Of a DNA stretch of 64,000 nucleotides, positions 52,372 to 60,482 are shown one piece after another (the stretch's first letter is position 1; each line of letters opens with the position of its first letter). The stretch covers positions 248,001-312,000 of the forward strand of contig JBFXCS010000003.1 in assembly GCA_050181915.1 (NCBI GenBank), given 5' to 3'. The position numbers and the translations under genes are program-made. The notes under the pieces were generated by a model, which was given only the letters and a program-made list of their open reading frames with translations, searched no databases and was not told where the DNA came from. The DNA comes from JBFXCS01 sp050181915 (lineage in GTDB: Bacteria; Actinomycetota; Thermoleophilia; Miltoncostaeales; Miltoncostaeaceae).

Positions 52372-53094
52372 CTAGGCGGCCGGCTCCTCGGTGATGTCGC
52401 TGCCGGCGGTGCGGGTGGTGTCGATCGGGATGCCCGGGCCCATGGTCTGGGCGATGGTGATCGACTTCAGGTACTTGCCCTTGGCGGCGGCGGGCTTGAC
52501 CCGCACGATCTCCTCCACCACGGCCTGGTAGTTCTCGATCAGCTGGGCCTCGCCGAAGGAGCGCTTGCCGATGCCCAGGTGGATGATCCCGGCGCGGTCG
52601 GTGCGGTACTCCACCTTGCCCGCCTTCACGTCGGTCACGGCCTTGCCGATGTCGAACGTGACGGTGCCGCTCTTCGGGTTCGGCATCTTGCCGGAGGGGC
52701 CGAGGATGCGGCCGAGCTTGCCGACGGTGCCCATCATGTCGGGCGTGGCGATGGCCACGTCGAACTCGTCGAAGCCCTCCTGGATGCGCTTGGCCAGGTC
52801 CTCGCCGCCCACCACGTCGGCTCCGGCGGCCTCGGCCTCGCGGGCCTTGTCGCCCTCGGCGAAGACCGCGACCTTGACCTCCTTGCCGGTGCCGTGCGGC
52901 AGGCTGATGGTGCCGCGGAGCTGCTGATCGGCGTGACGCACGTTGACGCCCAGGCGCAGGTGCACCTCGACCGTCGGGTCGAAGCGGGTGATCTCCTGGG
53001 ACTTGATCAGCCGGACGGCGTGGAGCGGGTGGTAGACCCTCTCGACGTCGATCTCCGACTTCGCCTGCTGATAGCGCCGTCCGCGCTTGCCCAC
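52372..53094 (-). CDS. rplA: 50S ribosomal protein L1
   Basis: 240 residues, GTG start. MGKRGRRYQQAKSEID start, then FDPTVEVHLRLGVNVRHADQ, LGPSGKMPNPKSGTVTFDIG and MGPGIPIDT near the end. L1 forms the mobile E-site stalk and in other bacteria represses its own operon. Follows rplK by 13 bases. Confidence 0.97.
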   Translation of the reverse strand: MGKRGRRYQQAKSEIDVERVYHPLHAVRLIKSQEITRFDPTVEVHLRLGVNVRHADQQLRGTISLPHGTGKEVKVAVFAEGDKAREAEAAGADVVGGEDLAKRIQEGFDEFDVAIATPDMMGTVGKLGRILGPSGKMPNPKSGTVTFDIGKAVTDVKAGKVEYRTDRAGIIHLGIGKRSFGEAQLIENYQAVVEEIVRVKPAAAKGKYLKSITIAQTMGPGIPIDTTRTAGSDITEEPAA

Positions 53095-53107
53095 CGCGTG
53101 CTCCTTC

Positions 53108-53536
53108 TTACTCCGCGTCGACGGTCACGCCCATACTACGCGCCGTCCCCGCGATGATCGTCATCGCCGACTCCACGCTGTTCGCGTTGAGATCGGGCAT
53201 CTTCGTCTCGGCGATCTGGCGCAGCTGGTCGCGCGTCAGGTTCGCCACCTTGTCCTTGTGCGGCTCCGAGCTGCCCTTGTCGATGCCGAGGGCCTGTCGG
53301 ATCAGCACCGCCGCCGGCGGCACCTTCGTGATGAAGGTGAAGGAGCGATCCTCGTAGACCGTCACCTCGACCGGGGTGATGGTGCCGTTGCCGGCCTGGG
53401 TCTGCGCGTTGAACGCCTTGCAGAACTCCATGATGTTTATGCTCGCGCCACCGAGCGCCGGACCCACGGGAGGGGCGGGCGACGCCGCGCCGGCCGGGAT
53501 CTGGAGCTTGATGACCTGCAGGACCTTCTTCGCCAT
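53108..53536 (-). CDS. rplK: 50S ribosomal protein L11
   Basis: 142 residues. KLQIPAGAASPAPPVGPALG, then MEFCKAFNAQTQ and the RNA-binding C-terminal domain ending ARSMGVTVDAE. The two N-terminal prolines linked to thiostrepton sensitivity are present. Follows nusG by 56 bases. Confidence 0.97.
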   Translation of the reverse strand: MAKKVLQVIKLQIPAGAASPAPPVGPALGGASINIMEFCKAFNAQTQAGNGTITPVEVTVYEDRSFTFITKVPPAAVLIRQALGIDKGSSEPHKDKVANLTRDQLRQIAETKMPDLNANSVESAMTIIAGTARSMGVTVDAE

Positions 53537-53592
53537 GACGTCCTCGATCGCGGGGCGTCGCCCCGGTTGCGGTACCGACTACTGGATCTGGA

Positions 53593-54123
53593 TCAGGTGA
53601 GCTTCTTGACCTGGTCGAACGAGAGCTCGGCAGGGGTCTCGCGGCCGAAGATGCTGACCAGCACCTTCAGGCGGCCCTGCTCGGCGTTGATCTCGGCGAT
53701 CTCGCCGGTGAAGTCCGACAGCGGACCGGCGATCACCTTGACGCTCTCGCCCACCGTGAAGTCGGCGCGCACCTTCGGGCGCTCGACGCTCGCGACGTTG
53801 AGCAGCCGGTCGACCTCGCCCTGGGTGAGCGGCACCGGCTCGCTGTCGCGGCCGCCGCCGACGAACCCCGTGACGCCCGGGGTGTTCTTCACCAGCCAGA
53901 GCGCGTCGGGCGTCATGTCCATGTTCACGAGCACGTAGCCCGGCAGGCGGCGCTTCTCGGCCTGGACCTTCTGGCCGTCCTTGGTCTCGACCACCTGCTC
54001 GGTGGGGATGACCACCTGGCGCACGCGCTCGCGCTGACCGAGCGAGACGAGCCGGTGCTCGAGGTTGGCCTTCACCTTCTTCTCGTGGCCGGAATAGGTG
54101 TTGATGACGTACCAGCGGAACAC
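53593..54123 (-). CDS. nusG: Transcription factor NusG
   Basis: 176 residues from the GTG at 54123 (FRWYVINTYSGHEKKVKANL). NGN domain followed by a KOW domain with VGESVKVIAGPLSDFTGEIA and GRETPAELSFDQVKKL. Binds RNA polymerase and couples it to Rho or S10. Seven bases after secE; sequence before the GTG is secE in another frame. Confidence 0.96.
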   Translation of the reverse strand: MFRWYVINTYSGHEKKVKANLEHRLVSLGQRERVRQVVIPTEQVVETKDGQKVQAEKRRLPGYVLVNMDMTPDALWLVKNTPGVTGFVGGGRDSEPVPLTQGEVDRLLNVASVERPKVRADFTVGESVKVIAGPLSDFTGEIAEINAEQGRLKVLVSIFGRETPAELSFDQVKKLT

Positions 54124-54130
54124 GGAACCC

Positions 54131-54496
54131 CTAGAAGATCGCGTCGACGAGGCGGCTGAAGACGGAGTCCAGCGCCCAGAGATAGAGGGAGACGATAGCG
54201 ACCACCACCAGCACGACGGCGGTCGACTGCATGAGCTGCGTGCGGGTGGGCCAGCTGACCTTGCGGAGCTCGGCCACCACCTCGGTGATGAAGCGCGAGC
54301 CGCGCCGCTGCTGGACCACCGCCTTGGTGACCGACCCGGCCTTCTCCGGCTTGCGGCCCCGCCCCGGCTGGTTGGGCCGCGGGTTGGGCGGCTGGCGCCG
54401 CCGCTGCTGCGGCTTGGGCGCACGGGCGCCACCGGGAGCCGGCGCGTTGCCGTCCCCCGATGATCCCTGCCCTCGTGCGGGTCGGATGCGGGCCAT
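54131..54496 (-). CDS. secE: Protein translocase subunit SecE
   Basis: 121 residues. An unusually long Pro/Arg/Gly-rich N terminus (1-58) precedes the conserved FITEVVAELRKVSWPTRTQL amphipathic helix and one transmembrane segment (~90-110). Bacterial SecE of this single-span type clamps SecY. It follows tRNA-Trp by 27 bases. Confidence 0.95.
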   Translation of the reverse strand: MARIRPARGQGSSGDGNAPAPGGARAPKPQQRRRQPPNPRPNQPGRGRKPEKAGSVTKAVVQQRRGSRFITEVVAELRKVSWPTRTQLMQSTAVVLVVVAIVSLYLWALDSVFSRLVDAIF

Positions 54497-54523
54497 CAGT
54501 CGTTCATCACCTTGCGTGGACTA

Positions 54524-54596
54524 CAGGGCCGGAGGGACTCGAACCCCCAACCCCCGGTTTTGGAGACCGGTGCTCTACCAGTTGAGCTACGACCCT
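54524..54596 (-). tRNA. tRNA-Trp (anticodon CCA)
   Basis: 73-base cloverleaf on the minus strand. Acceptor arms AGGGTCG and CGGCCCT pair (one G-U), D arm GCTC...GAGC, anticodon stem CCGGT/ACCGG with loop CTCCAAA (anticodon CCA at 54563-54561), T arm GGGGG/CCCTC with TTCGAGT (one T-G wobble), discriminator G. The 3' CCA is not encoded. Position between rpmG and secE is the common bacterial arrangement. Confidence 0.97.
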
Positions 54597-54625
54597 ACGC
54601 GGAGCGCGAGCCCCCGTGATCCGGG

Positions 54626-54757
54626 CTAGCGCGTCTCCTTGTGCGGCGTGTGCCTGCCGCACCATCGGCAGTACTTCCGGAGCTCGATCCGGTCCGGAGT
54701 GTTCCGCCTGCTCTTGTTGCTCTGGTAGTTCCGACGCTTGCACTCTTCGCAAGCCAT
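54626..54757 (-). CDS. rpmG: 50S ribosomal protein L33, zinc form
   Basis: 43 residues, read directly: MACEECKRRNYQSNKSRRNT at the start and KYCRWCGRHTPHKETR at the end. Both CxxC pairs (C3/C6 and C30/C33) are present, so it is the zinc-binding paralogue. Located 29 bases before tRNA-Trp. A possible extended -10 (TGGTACCCT) lies about 70 bases upstream. Confidence 0.95.
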   Translation of the reverse strand: MACEECKRRNYQSNKSRRNTPDRIELRKYCRWCGRHTPHKETR

Positions 54758-54876
54758 CGTGACCGCTATGCGCTGGCCGGTCGCCACAGGTCAAAGTCTC
54801 CGGTCCGGGGACGGGCGGCCGAAGGGTACCACGCCCCCCGCGCTCCCGCAGGCGGCCGCGGGCGGCGCCGCGACGC

Positions 54877-55164
54877 TCAGGCCGGCCGGCCGCCGGCCCG
54901 GCGCAGGCGCTCGGCGGGCGACCGCGCCGCGACGGCCTCGGCGTGGGCCGCGGCGCGCAGCAGGCCGGCGGCGGCGCGCTGCAGGTCGAGCCCGGTCTCG
55001 ACGGCCTGGGCCTCGACGCCCAGGCCGTCGGCCAGGCGCCGGTACTCGGTGGCCAGCGGCGGCCGCGCCTTGGCGTTGGGCGACCCGGCGGAGCGCACGC
55101 GCTGGCACAGCCGCTGCACGTCGGCCACCGTCGGCGGCGAGGTGCGGACGGTGCGGCGTCTCAC
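54877..55164 (-). CDS. Small protein of unknown function
   Basis: 95 residues, GTG overlapping the stop of the next gene upstream (GTGA), so translationally coupled. Largely helical and Arg/Ala-rich: VADVQRLCQRVRSAGSPNAK and EYRRLADGLGVEAQAVETGL. No recognised family. The coupling is the main support that it is real. Confidence 0.5.
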   Translation of the reverse strand: MRRRTVRTSPPTVADVQRLCQRVRSAGSPNAKARPPLATEYRRLADGLGVEAQAVETGLDLQRAAAGLLRAAAHAEAVAARSPAERLRRAGGRPA

Positions 55165-55409
55165 GCCGCGGCCGTCATCGTGAGCAGCACGGCGTCGCCG
55201 GCCCCGCCCACCGACACGAGGAAGCGGCGGCCCAGCGGGCCCACCTCGAACTCCTCCTGCAGGTCGAACACGCGGTGCCCGCGGGCCGAGGAATGGCCGC
55301 GCAGGCGCACGGGGGCGTCGGTGTGGGCCTCCACCAGGTCCAGTCCGCGGGCGAGGCTCTCCCGGGCCTCGGGCCCGAGCGCCGCCTCCGGTGATGGCGG
55401 GTTCGTCAT
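55161..55409 (-). CDS. Small protein of unknown function
   Basis: 82 residues. ARESLARGLDLVEAHTDAPV is followed by RVFDLQEEFEVGPLGRRFLV and a hydrophobic C terminus (VGGAGDAVLLTMTAAA). No recognised family. Forms a two-gene unit with the overlapping downstream gene. Confidence 0.5.
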   Translation of the reverse strand: MTNPPSPEAALGPEARESLARGLDLVEAHTDAPVRLRGHSSARGHRVFDLQEEFEVGPLGRRFLVSVGGAGDAVLLTMTAAA

Positions 55410-55469
55410 GTCCCGGAGATCGGCGCGCCGCGCCGCGTTCTTGAGTCGCCCGCCGCGGGCGGACCGGGC

Positions 55470-56807
55470 TCATCCGCGGATTGCGGCCCTGAGCGCGGGG
55501 ACGCCGTCCGCGGCGCCGGCGACCCAGGCCACCGCCACCCGCCCCGGGGCGGCCGCGGCGAGCGCGACGTGGGCGAACGGCACCGCCGATGCCGCCCCTC
55601 CGCCGGGCGGCGGCAGGGTGCGGGCGCCGGCCGCCGACCCCACGCGCACGTGGACGACCGGCTCGCCGCCAGCCGGGCCCATCCAGGCCGTCGCCGCCTC
55701 GTGGCCGGGCTTGGACAGGGCGAACGCGCCGGAGCCCGACAGCCGCGACCTCTGCACCCGGCGCACCGCCCCGGTCGCGATGTCCACCGTGGCGACGGCC
55801 AGCACCTGGCGGAGCGGCGACGCGCCCTCGATCCAGGCGATCAGCGGCGACGGGGACGGCTCCCGGGACAGCAGCGGCGCGCCGACCGCGCCGGAGGCCA
55901 GCCGGCCTGCGGGCGCCCACTCACCGGCCACCAGGCGCGTCGCCATCAGCGACCGGCCGGATCCGGCGAGGTCGACGTCGGTCCATGCCGCCACCGCGTC
56001 CGGGAAGCCCCCCGCCAGCACCGGGCCCCAGGGCCGCGCGGCCGTCTCGTGCAGCACCTCCGCCGGCCCGACGGCGTCGCCGGGGCCCAGCGTCGCGCCC
56101 ATCACGCGGCTCGTCGCCGGCGCGACGAGGTCCTGCTCCCGCCAGGCGACGACGGCGCGCCCGTCGGCACCCGCCAGCACGGCCGGCCGGCCGATCGCGA
56201 CGGCGGACGCCCCGGCTCGGTGCACCAGGGCGGGAGGACCCCACCCGCCGGCCGGCTCGCGCAGGCGCGTCAGCACCACGGGCGGGCCGTCGGGCGCGGC
56301 GTGCTCGGTCCAGACGATCCGAGTGAGCCCGTCGGGGCCGGTGGAGAGGTCGAGGCCGCCCACCCCGCCGGGGGGCGCGTCGAGCCGCGTGAGGGCGTCC
56401 CAGCCGCCCCCGGGGCCCAGGGTCGCGGTCCACAGCTGGGAGCCGCCGCGGGAGCGCACCCACACCGCGAACGGCGCGCCGCGGGCGCCCACGCCGGCGC
56501 GGAGCGCGGTGAGGGCGCCGCGGGGACGCAGCGACGCCGGCAGCTCGCCGATCCCCGCGGGCGCGACGCGCGCCGCGCGCAGGTGCCCGGAGCGGGCGAG
56601 CCACACCACGCCCCCGCGGCCGCGGGGGTCGAGCGCCACCTGCGGCGCCCACCCGCCCCGCGCGGCGACCGGGCCCAGGTCCACCGTCCGCGCCGCGGCC
56701 GGCGCCGGGGTGGCGGCGGAGGCGACCGCGGGCGCGAGCGCCGCCAGGCCGGCGACCACCGCCAGGATGAGCCACCAGCGCCCGGGGATGCGCAGCGTGC
56801 CGCCCAC
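55470..56807 (-). CDS. Secreted protein of unknown function, propeller-like
   Basis: 445 residues with a signal peptide (~1-31, WWLILAVVAGLAALAPAVAS). The rest is beta-rich with repeated strand pairs ending in Trp, e.g. GGVVWLARSGHLRAARV, APFAVWVRSRGGSQLWTATL, RIVWTEHAAPDG, AVVAWREQDLV, AVAAWTDVDLAG, PLIAWIEGAS, AATAWMGPAGG, VAVAWVAGAADG. This eight-fold xWx spacing suggests a beta-propeller. Ligand unknown. No hit to a named family from memory. Confidence 0.7.
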   Translation of the reverse strand: MGGTLRIPGRWWLILAVVAGLAALAPAVASAATPAPAAARTVDLGPVAARGGWAPQVALDPRGRGGVVWLARSGHLRAARVAPAGIGELPASLRPRGALTALRAGVGARGAPFAVWVRSRGGSQLWTATLGPGGGWDALTRLDAPPGGVGGLDLSTGPDGLTRIVWTEHAAPDGPPVVLTRLREPAGGWGPPALVHRAGASAVAIGRPAVLAGADGRAVVAWREQDLVAPATSRVMGATLGPGDAVGPAEVLHETAARPWGPVLAGGFPDAVAAWTDVDLAGSGRSLMATRLVAGEWAPAGRLASGAVGAPLLSREPSPSPLIAWIEGASPLRQVLAVATVDIATGAVRRVQRSRLSGSGAFALSKPGHEAATAWMGPAGGEPVVHVRVGSAAGARTLPPPGGGAASAVPFAHVALAAAAPGRVAVAWVAGAADGVPALRAAIRG

Positions 56808-56866
56808 GGCAGGCGACGGTAGCAGCGGTCGCCGAGGGCGGCGCGCGGGTGTGCTCTACTGGCCCC

Positions 56867-57124
56867 GTGTACGACGACATCGACCTCGGCGAGGCCGCCG
56901 ACTACATCCTCGGCGAGCGCCCGGGGCTGGGCGAGGACGTGGTCTGGGCGGTGCTCAACGAGCTCGGCTCCCCGCCGGCCGAGGGCTCCGACGGGCTGGC
57001 GCTGCAGCTGCTGGCCCGGACCCGACCGGAGGTGCGGCGGCGCGACGCCAAGCGCGTCATCGCCGAGTGGCGGGCCTACGCCCGCCTGGCGGCCGCCGAC
57101 GACTGGGACGACGCGATCGACTGA
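56867..57124 (+). CDS. Small acidic protein of unknown function
   Basis: 85 residues from the GTG at 56867 (YDDIDLGEAADYILGERPGL). Helical and acidic, with RPEVRRRDAKRVIAEWRAYA and an acidic tail. No Shine-Dalgarno; TCTACT lies six bases upstream, so it may be leaderless. No recognised family. Confidence 0.55.
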   Translation: MYDDIDLGEAADYILGERPGLGEDVVWAVLNELGSPPAEGSDGLALQLLARTRPEVRRRDAKRVIAEWRAYARLAAADDWDDAID

Positions 57125-57130
57125 GCGACG

Positions 57131-57159
57131 GTGCCCGGCCGGGTGCCCCGGCCGGGCAC
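57131..57159. promoter_or_regulatory. Perfect 12-base inverted repeat before hsp20
   Basis: Arms GTGCCCGGCCGG (57131-57142) and CCGGCCGGGCAC (57148-57159) with a five-base loop. It starts six bases after the upstream stop and ends four bases before the hsp20 -10, covering where the -35 would be. It could be a terminator for the upstream gene (no T run follows) or an operator over the heat-shock promoter. Confidence 0.6.
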
Positions 57160-57163
57160 TCGC

Positions 57164-57169
57164 TACGAT
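57164..57169 (+). promoter_or_regulatory. -10 box of a leaderless hsp20-lon promoter
   Basis: TACGAT followed by seven bases and the GTG at 57177. The in-frame ATG at 57168 overlaps this box and is therefore less likely as a start. Confidence 0.45.
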
Positions 57170-57176
57170 GGCCGCG

Positions 57177-57593
57177 GTGTTCAGCGACGACGTGGACCGG
57201 ATCTTCGCCGACCTCTTCCCGGGCGGGCGGCACGGGGCCTCCAGCGAGGCCCGCGCCCCGGTCGACGCGTACCTCACCGACGGCGACCCTCCCACCCTCA
57301 CGGTGGAGCTCGACGTCGCCGGCGTCGACCCCTCCAGGGTGAGGGTGGAGCTGGTCGAGGACGTGCTGGTGATCCGCGGCGAGCGGCGCCGGGGCGGGGT
57401 GCCCGGACGCCGGGCCTACCGCATCGCCGAGATCGGCTGGGGCCCCTTCGAGCGCCGCCTGCGGCTGGGCATGGCGGTCGACGCCGAGCGCTCCAGCGCC
57501 GAGTACGAGAACGGCATCCTGCGCATCGCCCTGCCCCTCGCTCCGAAGCCGCCGCTGCGGCGCGTGGGCATAACGGTGCGCGGCACGGGCTGA
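57177..57593 (+). CDS. Small heat-shock protein, Hsp20/alpha-crystallin family
   Basis: 138 residues from the GTG at 57177. Alpha-crystallin domain ~30-125: PPTLTVELDVAGVDPSRVRV, VLVIRGERR, then FERRLRLGMAVDAERSSAEY with YENGILRIALPL, the conserved C-terminal strand. Holds unfolding proteins as an ATP-independent chaperone. Its stop shares one base with the lon start (TGATG), so chaperone and protease are made together. Confidence 0.9.
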   Translation: MFSDDVDRIFADLFPGGRHGASSEARAPVDAYLTDGDPPTLTVELDVAGVDPSRVRVELVEDVLVIRGERRRGGVPGRRAYRIAEIGWGPFERRLRLGMAVDAERSSAEYENGILRIALPLAPKPPLRRVGITVRGTG

Positions 57594-59950
57594 TGGCGGT
57601 CGAGGGCGCGGAGGCCGTCGTCGCCGACGACGGGGTGGAGCTGCCGGCGACCCTGCCGGTGCTGCCCTTGAAGGAGACGGTGGTCTTCCCCGACGCGGTC
57701 GCGCCGCTCGCGATCGGCGAGCCGCGCTCGGTGCGCCTCATCGACGAGGTCCTCAACCGCCCGGAGCGCCTGCTGGCGCTGGTGGTGAGCCGCGACCCCG
57801 ACCGCGAGGAGCCGCCGCCGGAGCTGCTGCACGAGGTGGGCACCGCCGCGGTGGTGCAGCGCATGGTGCGGGTGCCGGACGGCACCGTGCGCGTGCTCGT
57901 GCAGGGCCTGCGCCGCGTGCGCGTGGGCCCCTACGAGAGCGCCGACCCGTTCCTGGAGGCGCGCGTCGCGGAGATGCCCGACCACGCCGAGCGCACCGAC
58001 GAGGTCGAGGCGCTGGCCCGCAACCTGCAGGGCCTGTTCAGCCGGGTCATCGCCCTGGTGCCCCACCTGCCGGACGAGCTCCAGGTGGCGGTCGCCAACA
58101 TCGAGGACCCGACGACCCTGTCGTACCTGGTCGCGTCGTCGATGCGCCTCTCCACCGGCGAGCGCCAGGAGCTGCTGGAGGAGATCGACCTCGACGCCCG
58201 CCTGCGCCGCCTCACCACGCTGTGCAACCGCGAGCTGGAGCTGCTGGAGCTGGGCGCCAAGATCCAGAGCGACGTCCAGACCGACATGGAGAAGAACCAG
58301 CGCGAGTTCTTCCTGCGCCAGCAGCTGAAGGCGATCCGGGAGGAGCTGGGCGAGGGCGACGACCAGGGCGCCGAGATCGACCAGCTGCGCGAGCAGCTCG
58401 CCGCCGCCGACCCGCCGCAGGAGATCCGGACGGCCGCCGAGCGCGAGCTGAAGCGGCTGGAGCGCCTGCCGCAGGAGTCGGCCGAGCACAACGTGGTGCG
58501 CACCTACCTCGACTGGATCATCCAGATCCCGTGGAGCGTCACCACCGAGGACGACCTCGACCTCGACCGCGCCCGCCGGATCCTCGACGAGGACCACTAC
58601 GACATCGAGAAGGTGAAGGACCGGATCATCGAGCACCTGGCCGTCACGCGGCTGCGGCCCGACGCGCCCGGGCCGATCCTGTGCTTCGTGGGGCCGCCCG
58701 GCGTGGGCAAGACGTCGCTGGGCCAGTCGATCGCCCGCGCGCTGGGGCGGCGCTTCGCGCGCATCTCGGTGGGCGGCGTGCGCGACGAGAGCGAGATCCG
58801 CGGGCACCGGCGCACGTACGTCGGCGCCCTGCCCGGCACGATCGTGCGGGCCATCCGCGACGCCGGCGCCATGAACCCGGTGATCATGGTGGACGAGATC
58901 GACAAGATGGGCTCCGACGTCCGCGGCGACCCCTCGTCGGCGATGCTCGAGGTGCTCGACCCGGCGCAGAACTCCACCTTCCGCGACCACTACCTCGACC
59001 TGCCGCTCGACCTGTCGCGGGCGCTGTTCCTGTGCACCGCGAACGTGCTGGAGACGATCCCCGGGCCGCTGCTCGACCGGATGGAGGTCATCCGGCTGGC
59101 GGGCTACACCGAGGACGAGAAGCTGCACATCGCCCGGCGCTACCTGCTGCCGCGCCAGATCGCGGCGGCCGGCCTGCCGAAGGGCCTGCTGCGGATGACC
59201 GACGCGGGGCTGCGGACGGTGATCGCCGAGTACACCCGCGAGGCCGGCGTGCGCCAGCTGGAGCGGCGCCTGGGGGCGATCGCCCGGCGCGTGGCGCGGC
59301 GGGTGGCGGAGGGCGACCGGTCGCGGATGTCGGCCGGCCGCGACGCGGTGCGCGCGATCCTGGGGCCCGAGCGCATCCACAACGAGGTGCGGCGCCGCAC
59401 CCGCGAGGCGGGCGTCGCCACCGGCCTGGCCGTGACCGGCGCCGGCGGCGAGATCCTGTTCGTCGAGGCGCAGGTGATGCCCGGCTCCGGCCGGCTCACG
59501 GTCACCGGCCAGCTGGGCGACGTGATGAAGGAGTCGGCCCAGGCGGCGATGTCGTTCGTGCGCGCCCGCCAGAAGGCGCTGGGGCTCGACCTGCCCGACG
59601 ACTTCTTCGCCACCCACGACGTCCACATCCACGTGCCCGCGGGCGCGGTGCCGAAGGACGGCCCCTCGGCCGGGGTCACGATGACCACCGCGCTGGTGTC
59701 GGCCCTGTCGGGCCGCCCGGTGAGCCGCGACGTGGCCATGACCGGCGAGATCACCCTCACCGGCCAGGTGCTGCCGATCGGCGGGGTCAAGGAGAAGGTG
59801 CTGGCCGCGCAGCGCGCCGGCATCGGCGGGGTGATCCTGCCCAGGCTGAACGAGGACCAGCTCGCCGACCTGCCACCCGGGCTGGCCGACGAGATGCGGA
59901 TCACCCTCGCCGACCGCATCGAGCAGGTGCTCGAGACCGCCCTGTCGTAG
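57593..59950 (+). CDS. lon: ATP-dependent protease Lon
   Basis: 785 residues, normal length for LonA. N-terminal substrate domain (LPVLPLKETVVFPDAVAPLA), AAA+ module with Walker A GPPGVGKTS near residue 366 and Walker B VIMVDEIDKM near 430, C-terminal protease domain with catalytic S692 (KDGPSAGVTM) and K733 (GGVKEKVLAA). Degrades damaged and regulatory proteins. Coupled to hsp20 just upstream. Confidence 0.97.
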   Translation: MAVEGAEAVVADDGVELPATLPVLPLKETVVFPDAVAPLAIGEPRSVRLIDEVLNRPERLLALVVSRDPDREEPPPELLHEVGTAAVVQRMVRVPDGTVRVLVQGLRRVRVGPYESADPFLEARVAEMPDHAERTDEVEALARNLQGLFSRVIALVPHLPDELQVAVANIEDPTTLSYLVASSMRLSTGERQELLEEIDLDARLRRLTTLCNRELELLELGAKIQSDVQTDMEKNQREFFLRQQLKAIREELGEGDDQGAEIDQLREQLAAADPPQEIRTAAERELKRLERLPQESAEHNVVRTYLDWIIQIPWSVTTEDDLDLDRARRILDEDHYDIEKVKDRIIEHLAVTRLRPDAPGPILCFVGPPGVGKTSLGQSIARALGRRFARISVGGVRDESEIRGHRRTYVGALPGTIVRAIRDAGAMNPVIMVDEIDKMGSDVRGDPSSAMLEVLDPAQNSTFRDHYLDLPLDLSRALFLCTANVLETIPGPLLDRMEVIRLAGYTEDEKLHIARRYLLPRQIAAAGLPKGLLRMTDAGLRTVIAEYTREAGVRQLERRLGAIARRVARRVAEGDRSRMSAGRDAVRAILGPERIHNEVRRRTREAGVATGLAVTGAGGEILFVEAQVMPGSGRLTVTGQLGDVMKESAQAAMSFVRARQKALGLDLPDDFFATHDVHIHVPAGAVPKDGPSAGVTMTTALVSALSGRPVSRDVAMTGEITLTGQVLPIGGVKEKVLAAQRAGIGGVILPRLNEDQLADLPPGLADEMRITLADRIEQVLETALS

Positions 59951-60083
59951 CGCGCCGCGGCCGTTTTAGCCGCAGGGCCACGGTCATACGGTCCCCGCAT
60001 CCGTGACCATCGGGGCGTCGCAATCGGGGCCCGCGATCGCTAACTTAGGGTCACCGAATATCTCGACTAAGGGTGGAAAGGGC

Positions 60084-60482
60084 ATGCCGCGATCCGTCGC
60101 CACCACGCCCCGCGCGACCACGACCGAGGCGGCGTCCGCCTGTGCGGGCTGCATCATCGTCAAATCACGCGACGCCGCGCGCGCCGCCGCGCTGGCCGAC
60201 GCGCTGGAGCGGCTCGTGACCGCGGTCGAGTCGCCGTCGCTGGAGCGCTGCCGGGTCGAATGCCGGCCCGCCGACGACCCCGATTCGCGTGTCGAGATCG
60301 ACGCCCGGCTCGGCGGATGGCTGATGATCGATACGGTACTGCGCTCGATCGAGTCGATCGTTGGGGCCACCGTGAGCGCCTCCGTCGAGCTCGGTCCGCT
60401 GGAGCGCGGATGGCGCGGCGGGTGGAGCGCGCCCGCCGGGACGGCCCGCCTACACAACGTCGAAGGGGATCTGGATGTCTGA
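60084..60482 (+). CDS. Small protein of unknown function overlapping the FprA-like gene
   Basis: 132 residues from the ATG at 60084, chosen because GGAAAGG lies just upstream; an in-frame GTG at 60003 has none. After a Thr-rich start come two cysteines in SACAGCIIVK, helix AALADALERLVTAVESPSLE and a cysteine pair in ERCRVECRPAD, then WLMIDTVLRSIESIVGATVS. The four Cys might bind metal. It overlaps the reductase gene by eight bases, so they share an operon. Family not recognised. Confidence 0.6.
   Translation: MPRSVATTPRATTTEAASACAGCIIVKSRDAARAAALADALERLVTAVESPSLERCRVECRPADDPDSRVEIDARLGGWLMIDTVLRSIESIVGATVSASVELGPLERGWRGGWSAPAGTARLHNVEGDLDV

Noticed and set aside
57168..57170. ATG at 57168 as the hsp20 start
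   Set aside because: It overlaps the TACGAT box, which would put it upstream of or at the transcript start. Kept only as an alternative; three residues differ.
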